A stretch of DNA of 64,000 nt. Origin: Streptomyces sp. NBC_01231. GTDB lineage: Bacteria > Actinomycetota > Actinomycetes > Streptomycetales > Streptomycetaceae. The translations under genes were made by a program, and so were the position numbers. The notes under the pieces are model-generated. The model ran no database searches, was not told the DNA's origin, and worked only from the letters and a program-made list of their open reading frames with translations. Location: positions 2,790,001-2,854,000 of the forward strand of contig CP108521.1 of NCBI GenBank assembly GCA_035999765.1, read 5' to 3'. Position 1 is the first letter of the stretch. The number at the start of each line of letters is the position of its first letter. Positions 35,143 through 43,666 of this stretch are shown in pieces.

Positions 35143-36972
35143 ATGGGAGATGTCCGAATTGCCGCGGAACAGGACCGGCCCCGCACCCCACCGGGTACGA
35201 CGGCCCGACCGGGTACGTCGGCCCCACCGACTGCGCCGGACCGGCACGCCACGGTGGACCGGCGGTCCACGGCCGCTTCGCGGCGGGCCGCCGGGCTCGC
35301 CGTGTGGTACCTGCGTGCCGTCGCGTTCGTCAACTTCCTCAGTGCGGTGTGGGTCTCCCTGGGGCAGGACGTGCGCCGCCACAACCAGCAGAACTACTTC
35401 ACGCCGTATCTGCTGACCGCCGGCTTCGCCTCCGGTGTGTTCACGGTGTTCCTCGCGATCACCATGGGGCGGCGGAAACGGGCGGCCTGGATCCTGAACC
35501 TCGCGCTGGCCGGGCCGTTCCTGCTGCTGTTCGCCTGGGCCATGGCGGCCCCGGAGGTGCGGCAGTACGCCCAGAACTGGATCTCGCTCGTCCTCACCAC
35601 CGCGTTCGTGGCCGCGCTGCTGATCGGGCGGCGGGAGTTCTACGCCAAGGGCGACCGGTCCAACCCGAAGCTCGCCGCCGCCGTCGCGGTCGGCGGGCTG
35701 CTGGTGTCCTCGCTGCTCGCCGCGCTGCTGGTGACGGTCACCGACCAGGCGCCCGGCCCGTCCGCCTTCGCGGAGCGCTGGCGCTACGGCACCCTGCGGC
35801 TGGTCTCGGTCGCCGCCGACGACTCCCACCTCCCCGGGATCGCCCCGCCGAACTGGGTGAACGTCGTCGTCAACGTGCTCAGCACGGTCCTCGTCCTCGC
35901 CGTCCTGTACGCCGCCTTCCGCTCCCGGCGGGCCGTGGACCCGCTCACCGAGGACGACGAGCGACGGCTGCGGGCGCTGCTGGAGCGGCACGGCGAGCGG
36001 GACTCGCTCGGGTACTTCGCGTTGCGGCGGGAGAAGAGCGTCGTCTGGTCGCCGACCGGCAAGGCGGCCGTGGCGTACCGGGTCATCGGCGGGGTGTCGC
36101 TGGCCTCCGGTGATCCGCTCGGCGACCCGGAGGCCTGGCCCGGCGCGATCGAGCCCTGGCTCGCCGAGGCGCGGGCGCACGGGTGGATCCCGGCGGTGAT
36201 GGGCGCGGGCGAGGAGGCGGGAACCGTGTACGCGCGGCACGGTCTGGACGCCCTCGAACTCGGGGACGAGGCGATCGTCGAGGTGGCCGAGTTCACGCTG
36301 GAGGGGCGGGCCATGCGGACCGTGCGGCAGGCCCACAACCGGGTCGGCCGGGCCGGGTACGCGGTGCGCGTCCGACGGCACGAGGACATTCCGGCCGCCG
36401 AGATGACGTGTCTGCTGGAACGCGCCGACGCCTGGCGGGACGGAGCCACCGAACGCGGGTTCAGCATGGCGCTGGGGCGACTCGGGGATGCGGACGACGG
36501 GCGGTGCGTGATGATCGAGTGCACCGACGCCAGGGGCGAGTTGAGGGCTCTGCTGTCCTTCGTGCCCTGGGGGCCGCACGGGCTGTCCCTCGACCTCATG
36601 CGGCGCGACCGGAACTCCGACAACGGCCTGATGGAGTTCATGGTGATCGAACTCCTGCGCCGCGCCCACGAGATCCAGGTCACCCAGGTCTCGCTCAACT
36701 TCGCCATGTTCCGGTCGGTCTTCGAACGTGGCGCACGTCTGGGTGCCGGGCCGGTGCTGAGGCTGTGGCGCTCGCTGCTCAGCTTCTTCTCCCGCTGGTG
36801 GCAGATCGAGTCGCTGTACCGCGCCAACGCCAAGTACCGGCCCATCTGGGAGCCGCGGTTCCTGCTCTTCGAGAAGAGCGCGGACCTGCCGCGCATCGGC
36901 ATCGCGTCGGCGCGCGCGGAGGGGTTCCTCCAGGCGCCGGGACTGCCGAAGCTCACGGCGACACGGACGTGA
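35143..36972 (+). CDS. MprF-like membrane protein with DUF2156 domain
   Basis: A 609-residue protein. A Pro/Thr-rich N-terminus is followed by six or so membrane segments (residues ~50-270). The C-terminal half is a GNAT-like DUF2156 domain as in MprF and LysX, which transfer an aminoacyl group from tRNA to phosphatidylglycerol: YFALRREKSVVWSPTGKAAVAYRV, GGVSLASGDPLGDP, MSLD-type segment LSLDLMRRDRNSDNGLMEFM and NFAMFRSVFERG. Known lipid aminoacylation confers resistance to cationic peptides; the amino acid here is unknown. The ATG at 35143 has weak upstream signals. The next gene follows after a GGACGG repeat. Confidence 0.85.
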   Translation: MGDVRIAAEQDRPRTPPGTTARPGTSAPPTAPDRHATVDRRSTAASRRAAGLAVWYLRAVAFVNFLSAVWVSLGQDVRRHNQQNYFTPYLLTAGFASGVFTVFLAITMGRRKRAAWILNLALAGPFLLLFAWAMAAPEVRQYAQNWISLVLTTAFVAALLIGRREFYAKGDRSNPKLAAAVAVGGLLVSSLLAALLVTVTDQAPGPSAFAERWRYGTLRLVSVAADDSHLPGIAPPNWVNVVVNVLSTVLVLAVLYAAFRSRRAVDPLTEDDERRLRALLERHGERDSLGYFALRREKSVVWSPTGKAAVAYRVIGGVSLASGDPLGDPEAWPGAIEPWLAEARAHGWIPAVMGAGEEAGTVYARHGLDALELGDEAIVEVAEFTLEGRAMRTVRQAHNRVGRAGYAVRVRRHEDIPAAEMTCLLERADAWRDGATERGFSMALGRLGDADDGRCVMIECTDARGELRALLSFVPWGPHGLSLDLMRRDRNSDNGLMEFMVIELLRRAHEIQVTQVSLNFAMFRSVFERGARLGAGPVLRLWRSLLSFFSRWWQIESLYRANAKYRPIWEPRFLLFEKSADLPRIGIASARAEGFLQAPGLPKLTATRT

Positions 36973-36973
36973 C

Positions 36974-37044
36974 GAGGACGGAGAGGGGGACGGGGACGGA
37001 GACGGGGACGGGGACGGAAACGGGGACGGGGACGGAAACGGGGA
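36974..37044. repeat. GACGG(A/G) hexamer tandem repeat
   Basis: About twelve units of GACGGG / GACGGA / AACGGG run from just after the stop of the MprF-like gene to the ribosome site of the rhomboid-like gene. The last GGGAG of the array (37041-37045) is the best ribosome site for the ATG at 37052. Confidence 0.88.
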
Positions 37045-37051
37045 GCATCTG

Positions 37052-37738
37052 ATGAAGACGCTCACCCGCTGGGCCCGCGCCGAATGGGGGCTGCTGTACG
37101 TCACCGTGCGTGAGCCGCTGCTCCGGCGCGGGTGGCGGGCGATCCCGATGACGATCGGGGCGGTGTGTCTGACGGCGCTGCTGCACTACGTGCAGAACCA
37201 GTCGTGGGGTTACCGGTTCGTGCAGGACATCGGGGCCGTGCGCGCCGTGGATCCCCTGTGGCCGGCGCTGCTGCGCACTCCTCTCTCCCTGTTCGTGCCC
37301 GCGCTGGACCTTCCCGTGTGGGGTGCCCTGGCGCAGCTTCTGCTGGTGTTCGGGATCGCCGAGATCTGCCTGGGCCGGTGGCGGACGCTCGCTCTGGCCT
37401 ACGCGGCCACGCTCGCCGGGACCCTGTACGCGCGCCTGGGCATCCGGCTGGGCCCCGACCACGCCCTGGGCCTGCCCGGCTCGGACGCGTACGTGGTGGA
37501 CACCGGCCCGTCGGCGGCCGTGGTGGGCCTCGCGGTGTTCCTGGGCTGGCGCTACGGCGCCCGTGTCACCGCGGGCGGGGTGATCGCGGCGATGATGGTC
37601 GAGGCGGCGGTGACGGAGAACCTGGCCGGCAAGGAACATCTGGCGGCCCTCGCGGTGGTCCTGGTGCTGTGCGGGGTGTCGGCCCTGCGTCACCGGCGGG
37701 CGACCACCGGATCCGGCTTGCCGCCGATCAGGTCCTGA
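37052..37738 (+). CDS. Rhomboid-like integral membrane protein
   Basis: A 228-residue protein with five to six hydrophobic segments. The motif VDTGPSAAVVGLAVFLGWRYG resembles the rhomboid GxSG strand-helix, and KEHLAALAVVLVLCG resembles the final catalytic His helix, but the HxxxN motif of the second helix is not visible. It may be a weakly active or inactive rhomboid. Its position after the MprF-like gene suggests one operon. The 3' end overlaps the convergent membrane protein gene by 49 bp. The start ATG has GGGAG from the repeat 6 bases upstream. Confidence 0.78.
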   Translation: MKTLTRWARAEWGLLYVTVREPLLRRGWRAIPMTIGAVCLTALLHYVQNQSWGYRFVQDIGAVRAVDPLWPALLRTPLSLFVPALDLPVWGALAQLLLVFGIAEICLGRWRTLALAYAATLAGTLYARLGIRLGPDHALGLPGSDAYVVDTGPSAAVVGLAVFLGWRYGARVTAGGVIAAMMVEAAVTENLAGKEHLAALAVVLVLCGVSALRHRRATTGSGLPPIRS

Positions 37739-38442
37739 AGCCTGCGGCGGGGGCCCACCCAGCGGCGGTCGTGACGGTAGGCACGCAGGATCGCCCTCGC
37801 GCGGGCCCGCGGGCGACGCCGGTAGAAGCGCTTGGCCCAGAAGGAGCCGGGGCGGGCCAGGCGGACGAGTCCGATCAGACCGACGAGCGGGATGATCACA
37901 CTGAAGATCGCCATGCGGACCTTGCCCTTGCTCAGCACGAGCAGGGCGAAGAGGAAGTTGACCACCACGCCGGAGATGACGCCGCCGCGGTCCTGGAGTT
38001 CCTCCTGCGACATGTCGTCGACGCCGAACGGCAGGAACCCGACGAGGGCCAGGCCGACGAGGGCCGCCGTGAGCACCACCACCTCGACGCTCTGCCGGCC
38101 GGCCTCGGTCCAGTAGACGTCGTCGAGGTGCAGGATCAGCGCGAACTCGTCCAGCACCAGGCCCGTGCCGATGCCGAAGACGACCGCGAAGGCGGACGAG
38201 CCGAAGCCGTGCCGATGGCTGGCGACCGCCCCGAAGCCGCCGAGGACGGTGAGGATGATCCCGGGGACCACGTGGTGGATGTGCACTCCCCCGGTGCTGA
38301 CGTTGCCGAAGGGCCCCTTGCCCGCCCGGATCATGCGGGTGATGACCCGGGTGACCAGGAAGGTGAGGACGAAGGCGGCCAGGGCCAGCAACAGCGGGAG
38401 TTTGCCCGGTTCGACGATGTTGCGCTGCAGCCAGTGGCCCAT
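37690..38442 (-). CDS. Conserved integral membrane protein
   Basis: A 250-residue protein with five or more hydrophobic segments (PLLLALAAFVLTFLVTRVI, HVVPGIILTVLGGFGAV, SSAFAVVFGIGTGLVL, VVVLTAALVGLALVGFL and GVVVNFLFALLVL). The motif GGVHIHHVVPG and LDEFALILHLDDVYWTEAGR with several His and Asp residues might bind a metal. A basic, Arg-rich tail of about 45 residues ends the protein. I know the family as an uncharacterised streptomycete membrane protein. Its stop lies inside the end of the opposite gene. Confidence 0.8.
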   Translation of the reverse strand: MGHWLQRNIVEPGKLPLLLALAAFVLTFLVTRVITRMIRAGKGPFGNVSTGGVHIHHVVPGIILTVLGGFGAVASHRHGFGSSAFAVVFGIGTGLVLDEFALILHLDDVYWTEAGRQSVEVVVLTAALVGLALVGFLPFGVDDMSQEELQDRGGVISGVVVNFLFALLVLSKGKVRMAIFSVIIPLVGLIGLVRLARPGSFWAKRFYRRRPRARARAILRAYRHDRRWVGPRRRLQDLIGGKPDPVVARR

Positions 38443-38572
38443 GCTCCCAGTCTTCCTGGGGGCAGGGAGGGACGCCCGGCGGATGTGGCGTCCGGGCTAG
38501 GACCGTGGCGGAGATGTTTGTGGGGCGGACGGGGCGAACATTGCCTGCCGCGGCACTGGCTAGTCTGCGGAG

Positions 38573-39355
38573 GTGTCCATGGTCCTGCCGCTCGACGGTT
38601 TCCGTTTCGCCTTCGGCACCCTCAGTGTGCTCCCCGTCAGGGTGAGCCGCTGGGACCGGGAGGCCGCCCGGGGCGGAATGCTCTGCGCTCCGCTGGTCGG
38701 AGTGGTGCTGGGGGGCCTCTCCGCCGCCGTCGGGCTCCTGCTGCTCCTCCTCGGTACCTCGTCCCTCCTGGCCGCCGTCGCCACCGTCGCGGTGCCCGCC
38801 GTCCTCACCCGGGGTCTGCATCTCGACGGGCTCGCGGACACGGCGGACGGGCTCGGCAGCGGCAAGCCCGCCGAGGACGCCCTGCGGATCATGAAGCAGT
38901 CGGACATCGGGCCCTTCGGGGTGATCGCCCTCGTCCTCGTCCTGTTCGCGCAGGTGGCCGCGTTGTCGCAGCTGTACGGCGACTCGTGGACCGGGGGCGC
39001 GGTGGCCGCCGTCGTCTCGGCGACCGCCGCACGCCTCGCGCTCACCCTGGCGGCCCGCGCCGGGGTGCCGGCCGCGCGGCCGGAGGGGCTGGGCGCGGCG
39101 GTCGCGGGCGTGGTCCCGGTGCGCGCCGCCCTGCTCACCGCCCTTGGCACCGTCGTGGCCGCCGCCGGCGCGGGGGCGCTCCTCGGGACGTACGACATCG
39201 TCCGCACGGCACTGGCGGTCCTTGCCGCCGTCGGGATCGCCGAACTCCTCCTGCGGCACTGCACCCGGCGGTTCGGCGGAGTGACCGGTGACGTGTTCGG
39301 AGGACTCGCCGAGACGGCGGCCACCACCGCGCTCGTGGTGCTGACTCTGGGGTGA
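38573..39355 (+). CDS. cobS: Adenosylcobinamide-GDP ribazoletransferase
   Basis: A 260-residue membrane enzyme that joins adenosylcobinamide-GDP and alpha-ribazole (phosphate), the last assembly step of the nucleotide loop. Family signatures are FAFGTLSVLPV, GLHLDGLADTADGLGSGKPAEDALRIMKQSDIGPFG (acidic metal-binding motif, the LDGLADTADG core) and several membrane segments. The start is either GTG 38573 (a TAGTCT -10 box ends 6 bases upstream, leaderless) or ATG 38579 (GCGGAGG at 5 bases). The gene completes the set with cobU and cobT, 4 kb away on the same strand. Confidence 0.93.
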   Translation: MSMVLPLDGFRFAFGTLSVLPVRVSRWDREAARGGMLCAPLVGVVLGGLSAAVGLLLLLLGTSSLLAAVATVAVPAVLTRGLHLDGLADTADGLGSGKPAEDALRIMKQSDIGPFGVIALVLVLFAQVAALSQLYGDSWTGGAVAAVVSATAARLALTLAARAGVPAARPEGLGAAVAGVVPVRAALLTALGTVVAAAGAGALLGTYDIVRTALAVLAAVGIAELLLRHCTRRFGGVTGDVFGGLAETAATTALVVLTLG

Positions 39356-39367
39356 GCGCCGGGGTGG

Positions 39368-40156
39368 TCAACAGGCCTCGCGCCACACCCCCAGTTCGTA
39401 CTTCTTGAGCATCGAACTCAGCTTCAGGCGACGGGAGTCGGCGCAGAAACGGTCGGTGGGCAGTTCGTACTCGACGTGGAACACGGCCTTGTCCGCCGTG
39501 ATGAAGGGCTTCAGGGCAGCGCATTCCCCGTACTGGGCGCACTGTTCGTTGACCGCGAAGTCGAAGTCGGCCACCAGCTGCGGGATCTGGTCGAGGTCGT
39601 TCTTCAGGCCCACGGCCAGACCGCGGTCGTGGGCCAGCTCGGCGACCAGCCGGTTGTAGCGGAGCTGGTCCGAGGCCGTCAGCGGGAAGCCGGTGCGGTT
39701 GCGGTAGCCGTCCATGTTGTCCGGCTCCACCGCGTCGAAGCCCTTGTCGCGGCACATGTCGATGCGGGCCGCCATCAGGGGCTTCAGGACGTCCGTGCGA
39801 CGGATGTCGAGCCAGCGCTCGCCCTTCCAGCCGTTGCCCTTGCCCAGCACCGACCTGGGGAACTCGTCGGCGTCGGGCCGCCAGTCCTCCCAGGCCCCGG
39901 TCGAGAGGTAGCAGATCACCCTGCGGTCCTCGTCGTGCAGCGCGGCGACCGTCGCCCCGGACTGGTCGAAGCCGTCGATGTCGTAGACCGGGACGTCGAC
40001 GCCGGTGTCGACACGGCCGCTGAGCTGCCACTGCCAGGCCACTCCCGGGCGCGGCCGCCAGCGGTCGCCGGCCTGCCCGGCGGCGTCCCGACCGGGGGCT
40101 GTCGTGCAGGCCGTCAGCAGCAGGAACAGGGCCGCGAACAGGGCGGGGCGTCTCAC
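39368..40156 (-). CDS. GH114 glycosidase-like lipoprotein
   Basis: A 262-residue secreted protein with a signal peptide ending in LLTAC (lipobox, Cys17). The mature part is a TIM-barrel of the GH114 / endo-alpha-1,4-polygalactosaminidase family: VYDIDGFDQSG, RVICYLSTGAWEDWRPD, WLDIRRTDVL, GFDAVEPDNMDGYRNRTG (acidic catalytic region DAVEPDN) and AVGLKNDLDQIP. These enzymes cut galactosamine-rich polymers. The GTG at 40156 opens the signal peptide. The stop is 12 bp from the convergent cobS stop. Substrate in this organism is assumed. Confidence 0.88.
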   Translation of the reverse strand: MRRPALFAALFLLLTACTTAPGRDAAGQAGDRWRPRPGVAWQWQLSGRVDTGVDVPVYDIDGFDQSGATVAALHDEDRRVICYLSTGAWEDWRPDADEFPRSVLGKGNGWKGERWLDIRRTDVLKPLMAARIDMCRDKGFDAVEPDNMDGYRNRTGFPLTASDQLRYNRLVAELAHDRGLAVGLKNDLDQIPQLVADFDFAVNEQCAQYGECAALKPFITADKAVFHVEYELPTDRFCADSRRLKLSSMLKKYELGVWREAC

Positions 40157-40420
40157 CGGGCGGGCTCCAGAGTGTGCGGGAAGTGGTGTTTCACCTCCAA
40201 GGATGATCTACGGGGCGGGCACGTTCCCCCGGGTCCCCGCGCCTTCGTAGAGCTCAGGACCCGTGTGAGCGGCAGCGGTCCCGAGCGTAGGCTCATGCCG
40301 GGGCTTTGCCCGCCCTGTCAAGACCGTTCCGCAGGAGGGCTCCAGGGTCGCTTGTCGGGCCCGGTCGACCCACCCGTGTTCGGCCACAGCACACTTCAAC
40401 GGAAGCGAGATTTCACCACC

Positions 40421-41959
40421 GTGACTGCTCTCACTCTCAGTACCGCCGCGGCGCCCGGCCTGCGGGCCGACGCGATCGTGATCGGTGTTGCCAAGGGTGC
40501 CGAAGGCCCGGTCGTCGCACCGGGCGCCGAGGCCGTGGACAAGGCGTACGACGGCAAACTCGCCGGCGTCCTGGAGACCCTCGGCGCCGCCGGTGCCGAG
40601 GGCGAAGTGACGAAGCTGCCCGCACCGGCAGGCTTCAAGGCGCCGCTCGTGGTGGCGGTGGGCCTGGGCGCCGAGCCCGAGAAGGACTCCGGGTTCGACG
40701 CGGAGGCACTCCGCAAGGCCGCCGGTGTCGCGGCCCGCGCCCTCACCGGCACGAAGAAGGCCGCGTTCGCGCTGCCGCTCGCGGACGCCGCCGACGCCGG
40801 CGCGGTCGCGGAGGGCGTACTGCTCGGGGCGTACAGCTTCGACGCGTACAAGGCCGGCGCGGCCGCCAACAGCAAGGGCTCCAAGGCCAAGAACGGCAAG
40901 GCGCCGCTCGCCGAGGCCGCGCTGCTCGGCGGCAAGCCCCGCGACCGGGAGTACAAGGCGGCGCTCGAACGCGCCACCGCCGTGGTCGAGGAGCTCAACC
41001 GCGCCCGTGACCTGATCAACATGCCGCCGAACGACCTCGACCCCGAGGCGTTCGCCGCCGTCGCGCAGACCGCGGCGAAGGAGCACGGCATCAAGGTGCA
41101 GGTGCTCGACGAGAAGGCTCTGGTCAAGGGCGGCTACGGCGGCATCCTCGGAGTCGGCGCCGGGTCGGCGGCGGGTCCGCGGCTGGTGAAGCTGTCGTAC
41201 ACCTCCTCCAAGGCGAAGAAGCACCTCGCCTTCGTCGGCAAGGGCATCACGTACGACTCGGGCGGCATCTCGCTGAAGCCGGCCGGTCACAACGAGACGA
41301 TGAAGTGCGACATGAGCGGGGCGGCCGCGGTCTTCGCCGCGGTCGTCGCCGCCGCGCGGCTCGGCCTGGAGGTCAATGTCACCGGCTGGCTGGCGCTGGC
41401 CGAGAACATGCCGTCGGGCTCCGCGACCCGGCCGGGTGACGTGCTGCGCATGTACAGCGGCAAGACGGTGGAGGTGCTCAACACGGACGCGGAGGGCCGG
41501 CTGGTCCTGGCCGACGCGCTGTGGGCGGCGTCGGAGGAGAAGCCGGACGCGATCGTGGACGTGGCGACGCTGACCGGCGCGATGATGCTGGCGCTGGGCA
41601 GCCGGACGTTCGGGGTCATGGCGAACGACGACGCGTTCCGCTCCGCGGTGCACGAGGCCGCCGAGGAGGTGGGTGAGCCGGCGTGGCCGATGCCGCTGCC
41701 GGAACACCTGCGCAAGGGGATGGACTCCCCCACCGCCGACATCGCGAACATGGGTGAGCGGATGGGCGGCGGACTGGTCGCCGGGCTGTTCCTGCGGGAG
41801 TTCGTGGGTGAGGGGATCACCTGGGCGCACCTGGACATCGCCGGGCCCGCGTACAACGACGGCGGCCCGTTCGGCTACACACCCAAGGGCGGTACGGGTA
41901 CGGCCGTGCGCACGCTGGTCCGGCTGGCCGAGCTGACCGCGGCGGGCGATCTGGGCTGA
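40421..41959 (+). CDS. pepA: Leucyl aminopeptidase (M17)
   Basis: A 512-residue two-metal aminopeptidase. The C-terminal catalytic domain has FVGKGITYDSGGISLKPA (metal Lys and Asp), MKCDMSGAAAV, and VLNTDAEGRLVLADAL, the NTDAEGRL family signature with metal Asp/Glu and the catalytic Arg. The N-terminal domain (about 1-180) includes a Lys/Ala-rich loop (NSKGSKAKNGKAPLAEAAL). It releases N-terminal residues and, in other bacteria, also binds DNA. The GTG at 40421 has a GGAAG site 14 bases upstream, quite far. A terminator follows at 41970. Confidence 0.96.
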   Translation: MTALTLSTAAAPGLRADAIVIGVAKGAEGPVVAPGAEAVDKAYDGKLAGVLETLGAAGAEGEVTKLPAPAGFKAPLVVAVGLGAEPEKDSGFDAEALRKAAGVAARALTGTKKAAFALPLADAADAGAVAEGVLLGAYSFDAYKAGAAANSKGSKAKNGKAPLAEAALLGGKPRDREYKAALERATAVVEELNRARDLINMPPNDLDPEAFAAVAQTAAKEHGIKVQVLDEKALVKGGYGGILGVGAGSAAGPRLVKLSYTSSKAKKHLAFVGKGITYDSGGISLKPAGHNETMKCDMSGAAAVFAAVVAAARLGLEVNVTGWLALAENMPSGSATRPGDVLRMYSGKTVEVLNTDAEGRLVLADALWAASEEKPDAIVDVATLTGAMMLALGSRTFGVMANDDAFRSAVHEAAEEVGEPAWPMPLPEHLRKGMDSPTADIANMGERMGGGLVAGLFLREFVGEGITWAHLDIAGPAYNDGGPFGYTPKGGTGTAVRTLVRLAELTAAGDLG

Positions 41960-41969
41960 GTCGTGGTCG

Positions 41970-42004
41970 GCGGGGCCTCGCGTGCGGGTGGTGCGAGGCC
42001 CCGC
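41970..42004. terminator. Terminator after pepA
   Basis: GCGGGGCCTCGC / GCGAGGCCCCGC around an 11-nt loop, 11 bp after the pepA stop. Confidence 0.88.
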
Positions 42005-42207
42005 CGCCCGACTGCCCGGTGTGTGGTCACAAATGAGCGTGGTGCGTCTCACAGCCCGGCCCGGCGTCCCTTTCACCGGCGACAGGTGCGAAGATGGGGC
42101 TCGGCAGGACAGGGCCCCCACCGAAGGGCCGAAGAACGAGCGGCCGGACACCAGCCGCCGACCGGTCACTGGAGACCGGCGTGGCGCACATGCATGGAGG
42201 ACGTGAC

Positions 42208-43596
42208 GTGGCGAACGACGCCAGCACCGTTTTCGACCTAGTGATCCTCGGCGGTGGTAGCGGTGGTTACGCCGCGGCCCTGCGCGGGGCGCAGCTGGGC
42301 CTGGACGTCGCCCTGATCGAGAAGGACAAGGTCGGCGGTACCTGCCTGCACCGGGGTTGCATTCCCACCAAGGCCCTGCTGCACGCGGGCGAGATCGCCG
42401 ACCAGGCCCGCGAGAGCGAGCAGTTCGGTGTGAAGGCCACCCTCGAGGGCATCGACGTACCGGCCGTCCACAAGTACAAGGACGGCGTCATCGCGGGCCT
42501 GTACAAGGGTCTGCAGGGGCTCATCGCCTCGCGCAAGGTGACGTACATCGAGGGCGAGGGACGTCTGTCCTCGGCGACCTCCGTCGATGTCAACGGTCAG
42601 CGCGTCCAGGGCCGCCACGTGCTCCTGGCGACCGGCTCCGTGCCGAAGTCGCTGCCGGGCCTGGAGATCGACGGCGACCGGATCATCTCCTCCGACCACG
42701 CCCTCGTGCTGGACCGTGTGCCGAAGTCGGCGATCGTCCTCGGCGGCGGTGTCATCGGCGTCGAGTTCGCCTCCGCCTGGAAGTCCTTCGGCTCGGACGT
42801 CACCGTGATCGAGGGCCTGAAGCACCTCGTCCCGGTCGAGGACGAGAACTCCTCCAAGCTTCTTGAGCGCGCGTTCCGCAAGCGCGGCATCAAGTTCAAC
42901 CTGGGCACCTTCTTCTCGAAGGCCGAGTACACCCAGGACGGTGTCAAGGTCACCCTCGCCGACGGCAAGGAGTTCGAGGCGGAGGTCCTGCTGGTGGCCG
43001 TCGGCCGCGGCCCCGTGTCCCAGGGCCTGGGCTACGAGGAGCAGGGCGTCGCCATGGACCGCGGCTACGTCCTGGTCGACGAGTACATGCGCACCAACGT
43101 CCCGACCGTCTCCGCCGTCGGTGACCTGGTCCCGACGCTCCAGCTCGCGCACGTCGGCTTCGCCGAGGGCATCCTGGTGGCGGAGCGCCTGGCCGGTCTC
43201 AAGACCGTTCCGATCGACTACGACGGTGTTCCCCGGGTGACGTACTGCCACCCCGAGGTCGCCTCCGTGGGCATCACCGAGGCCAAGGCCAAGGAGATCT
43301 ACGGTGCGGACAAGGTCGTCGCTCTGAAGTACAGCCTCGCGGGCAACGGCAAGAGCAAGATCCTCAACACCTCGGGCGAGATCAAGCTCGTCCAGGTCAA
43401 GGACGGTGCCGTGGTCGGCGTCCACATGGTCGGCGACCGCATGGGCGAGCAGGTCGGCGAAGCCCAGCTGATCTACAACTGGGAGGCGCTGCCCGCCGAG
43501 GTCGCGCAGCTCATCCACGCCCACCCGACCCAGAACGAGGCGATGGGCGAGGCGCACCTGGCCCTGGCCGGCAAGCCCCTCCACGCGCACGACTGA
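42208..43596 (+). CDS. lpdA: Dihydrolipoyl dehydrogenase (E3)
   Basis: A 462-residue flavoprotein. The N-terminal FAD motif is VILGGGSGGYAAALRGAQLG, the redox disulfide is GGTCLHRGCIPTKALLH, the NAD motif is AIVLGGGVIGVEFASAWKSFG, and the second FAD contact is VSAVGDLVPTLQLAHV. The catalytic His-Glu pair is in AHPTQNEAMGEAH. It reoxidises the lipoyl groups of SucB and related E2 proteins. The GTG at 42208 has GGAGG 7 bases upstream. sucB follows after 70 bp in the same operon. Confidence 0.97.
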   Translation: MANDASTVFDLVILGGGSGGYAAALRGAQLGLDVALIEKDKVGGTCLHRGCIPTKALLHAGEIADQARESEQFGVKATLEGIDVPAVHKYKDGVIAGLYKGLQGLIASRKVTYIEGEGRLSSATSVDVNGQRVQGRHVLLATGSVPKSLPGLEIDGDRIISSDHALVLDRVPKSAIVLGGGVIGVEFASAWKSFGSDVTVIEGLKHLVPVEDENSSKLLERAFRKRGIKFNLGTFFSKAEYTQDGVKVTLADGKEFEAEVLLVAVGRGPVSQGLGYEEQGVAMDRGYVLVDEYMRTNVPTVSAVGDLVPTLQLAHVGFAEGILVAERLAGLKTVPIDYDGVPRVTYCHPEVASVGITEAKAKEIYGADKVVALKYSLAGNGKSKILNTSGEIKLVQVKDGAVVGVHMVGDRMGEQVGEAQLIYNWEALPAEVAQLIHAHPTQNEAMGEAHLALAGKPLHAHD

Positions 43597-43666
43597 CCCT
43601 CGGTCGACGAACGCGACTCCGCGACGAACACAGACTTCCGCAATTTCGTAAGGAGCAACCGAAACC

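Noticed and set aside
32971..37104. Minus-strand open frame of 1377 codons
   Set aside because: Only its last 236 codons (to 33681) form a methyltransferase. The rest is Arg/Pro/Gly-rich, lies opposite cobT and the MprF-like gene, and is open only because of high GC content.
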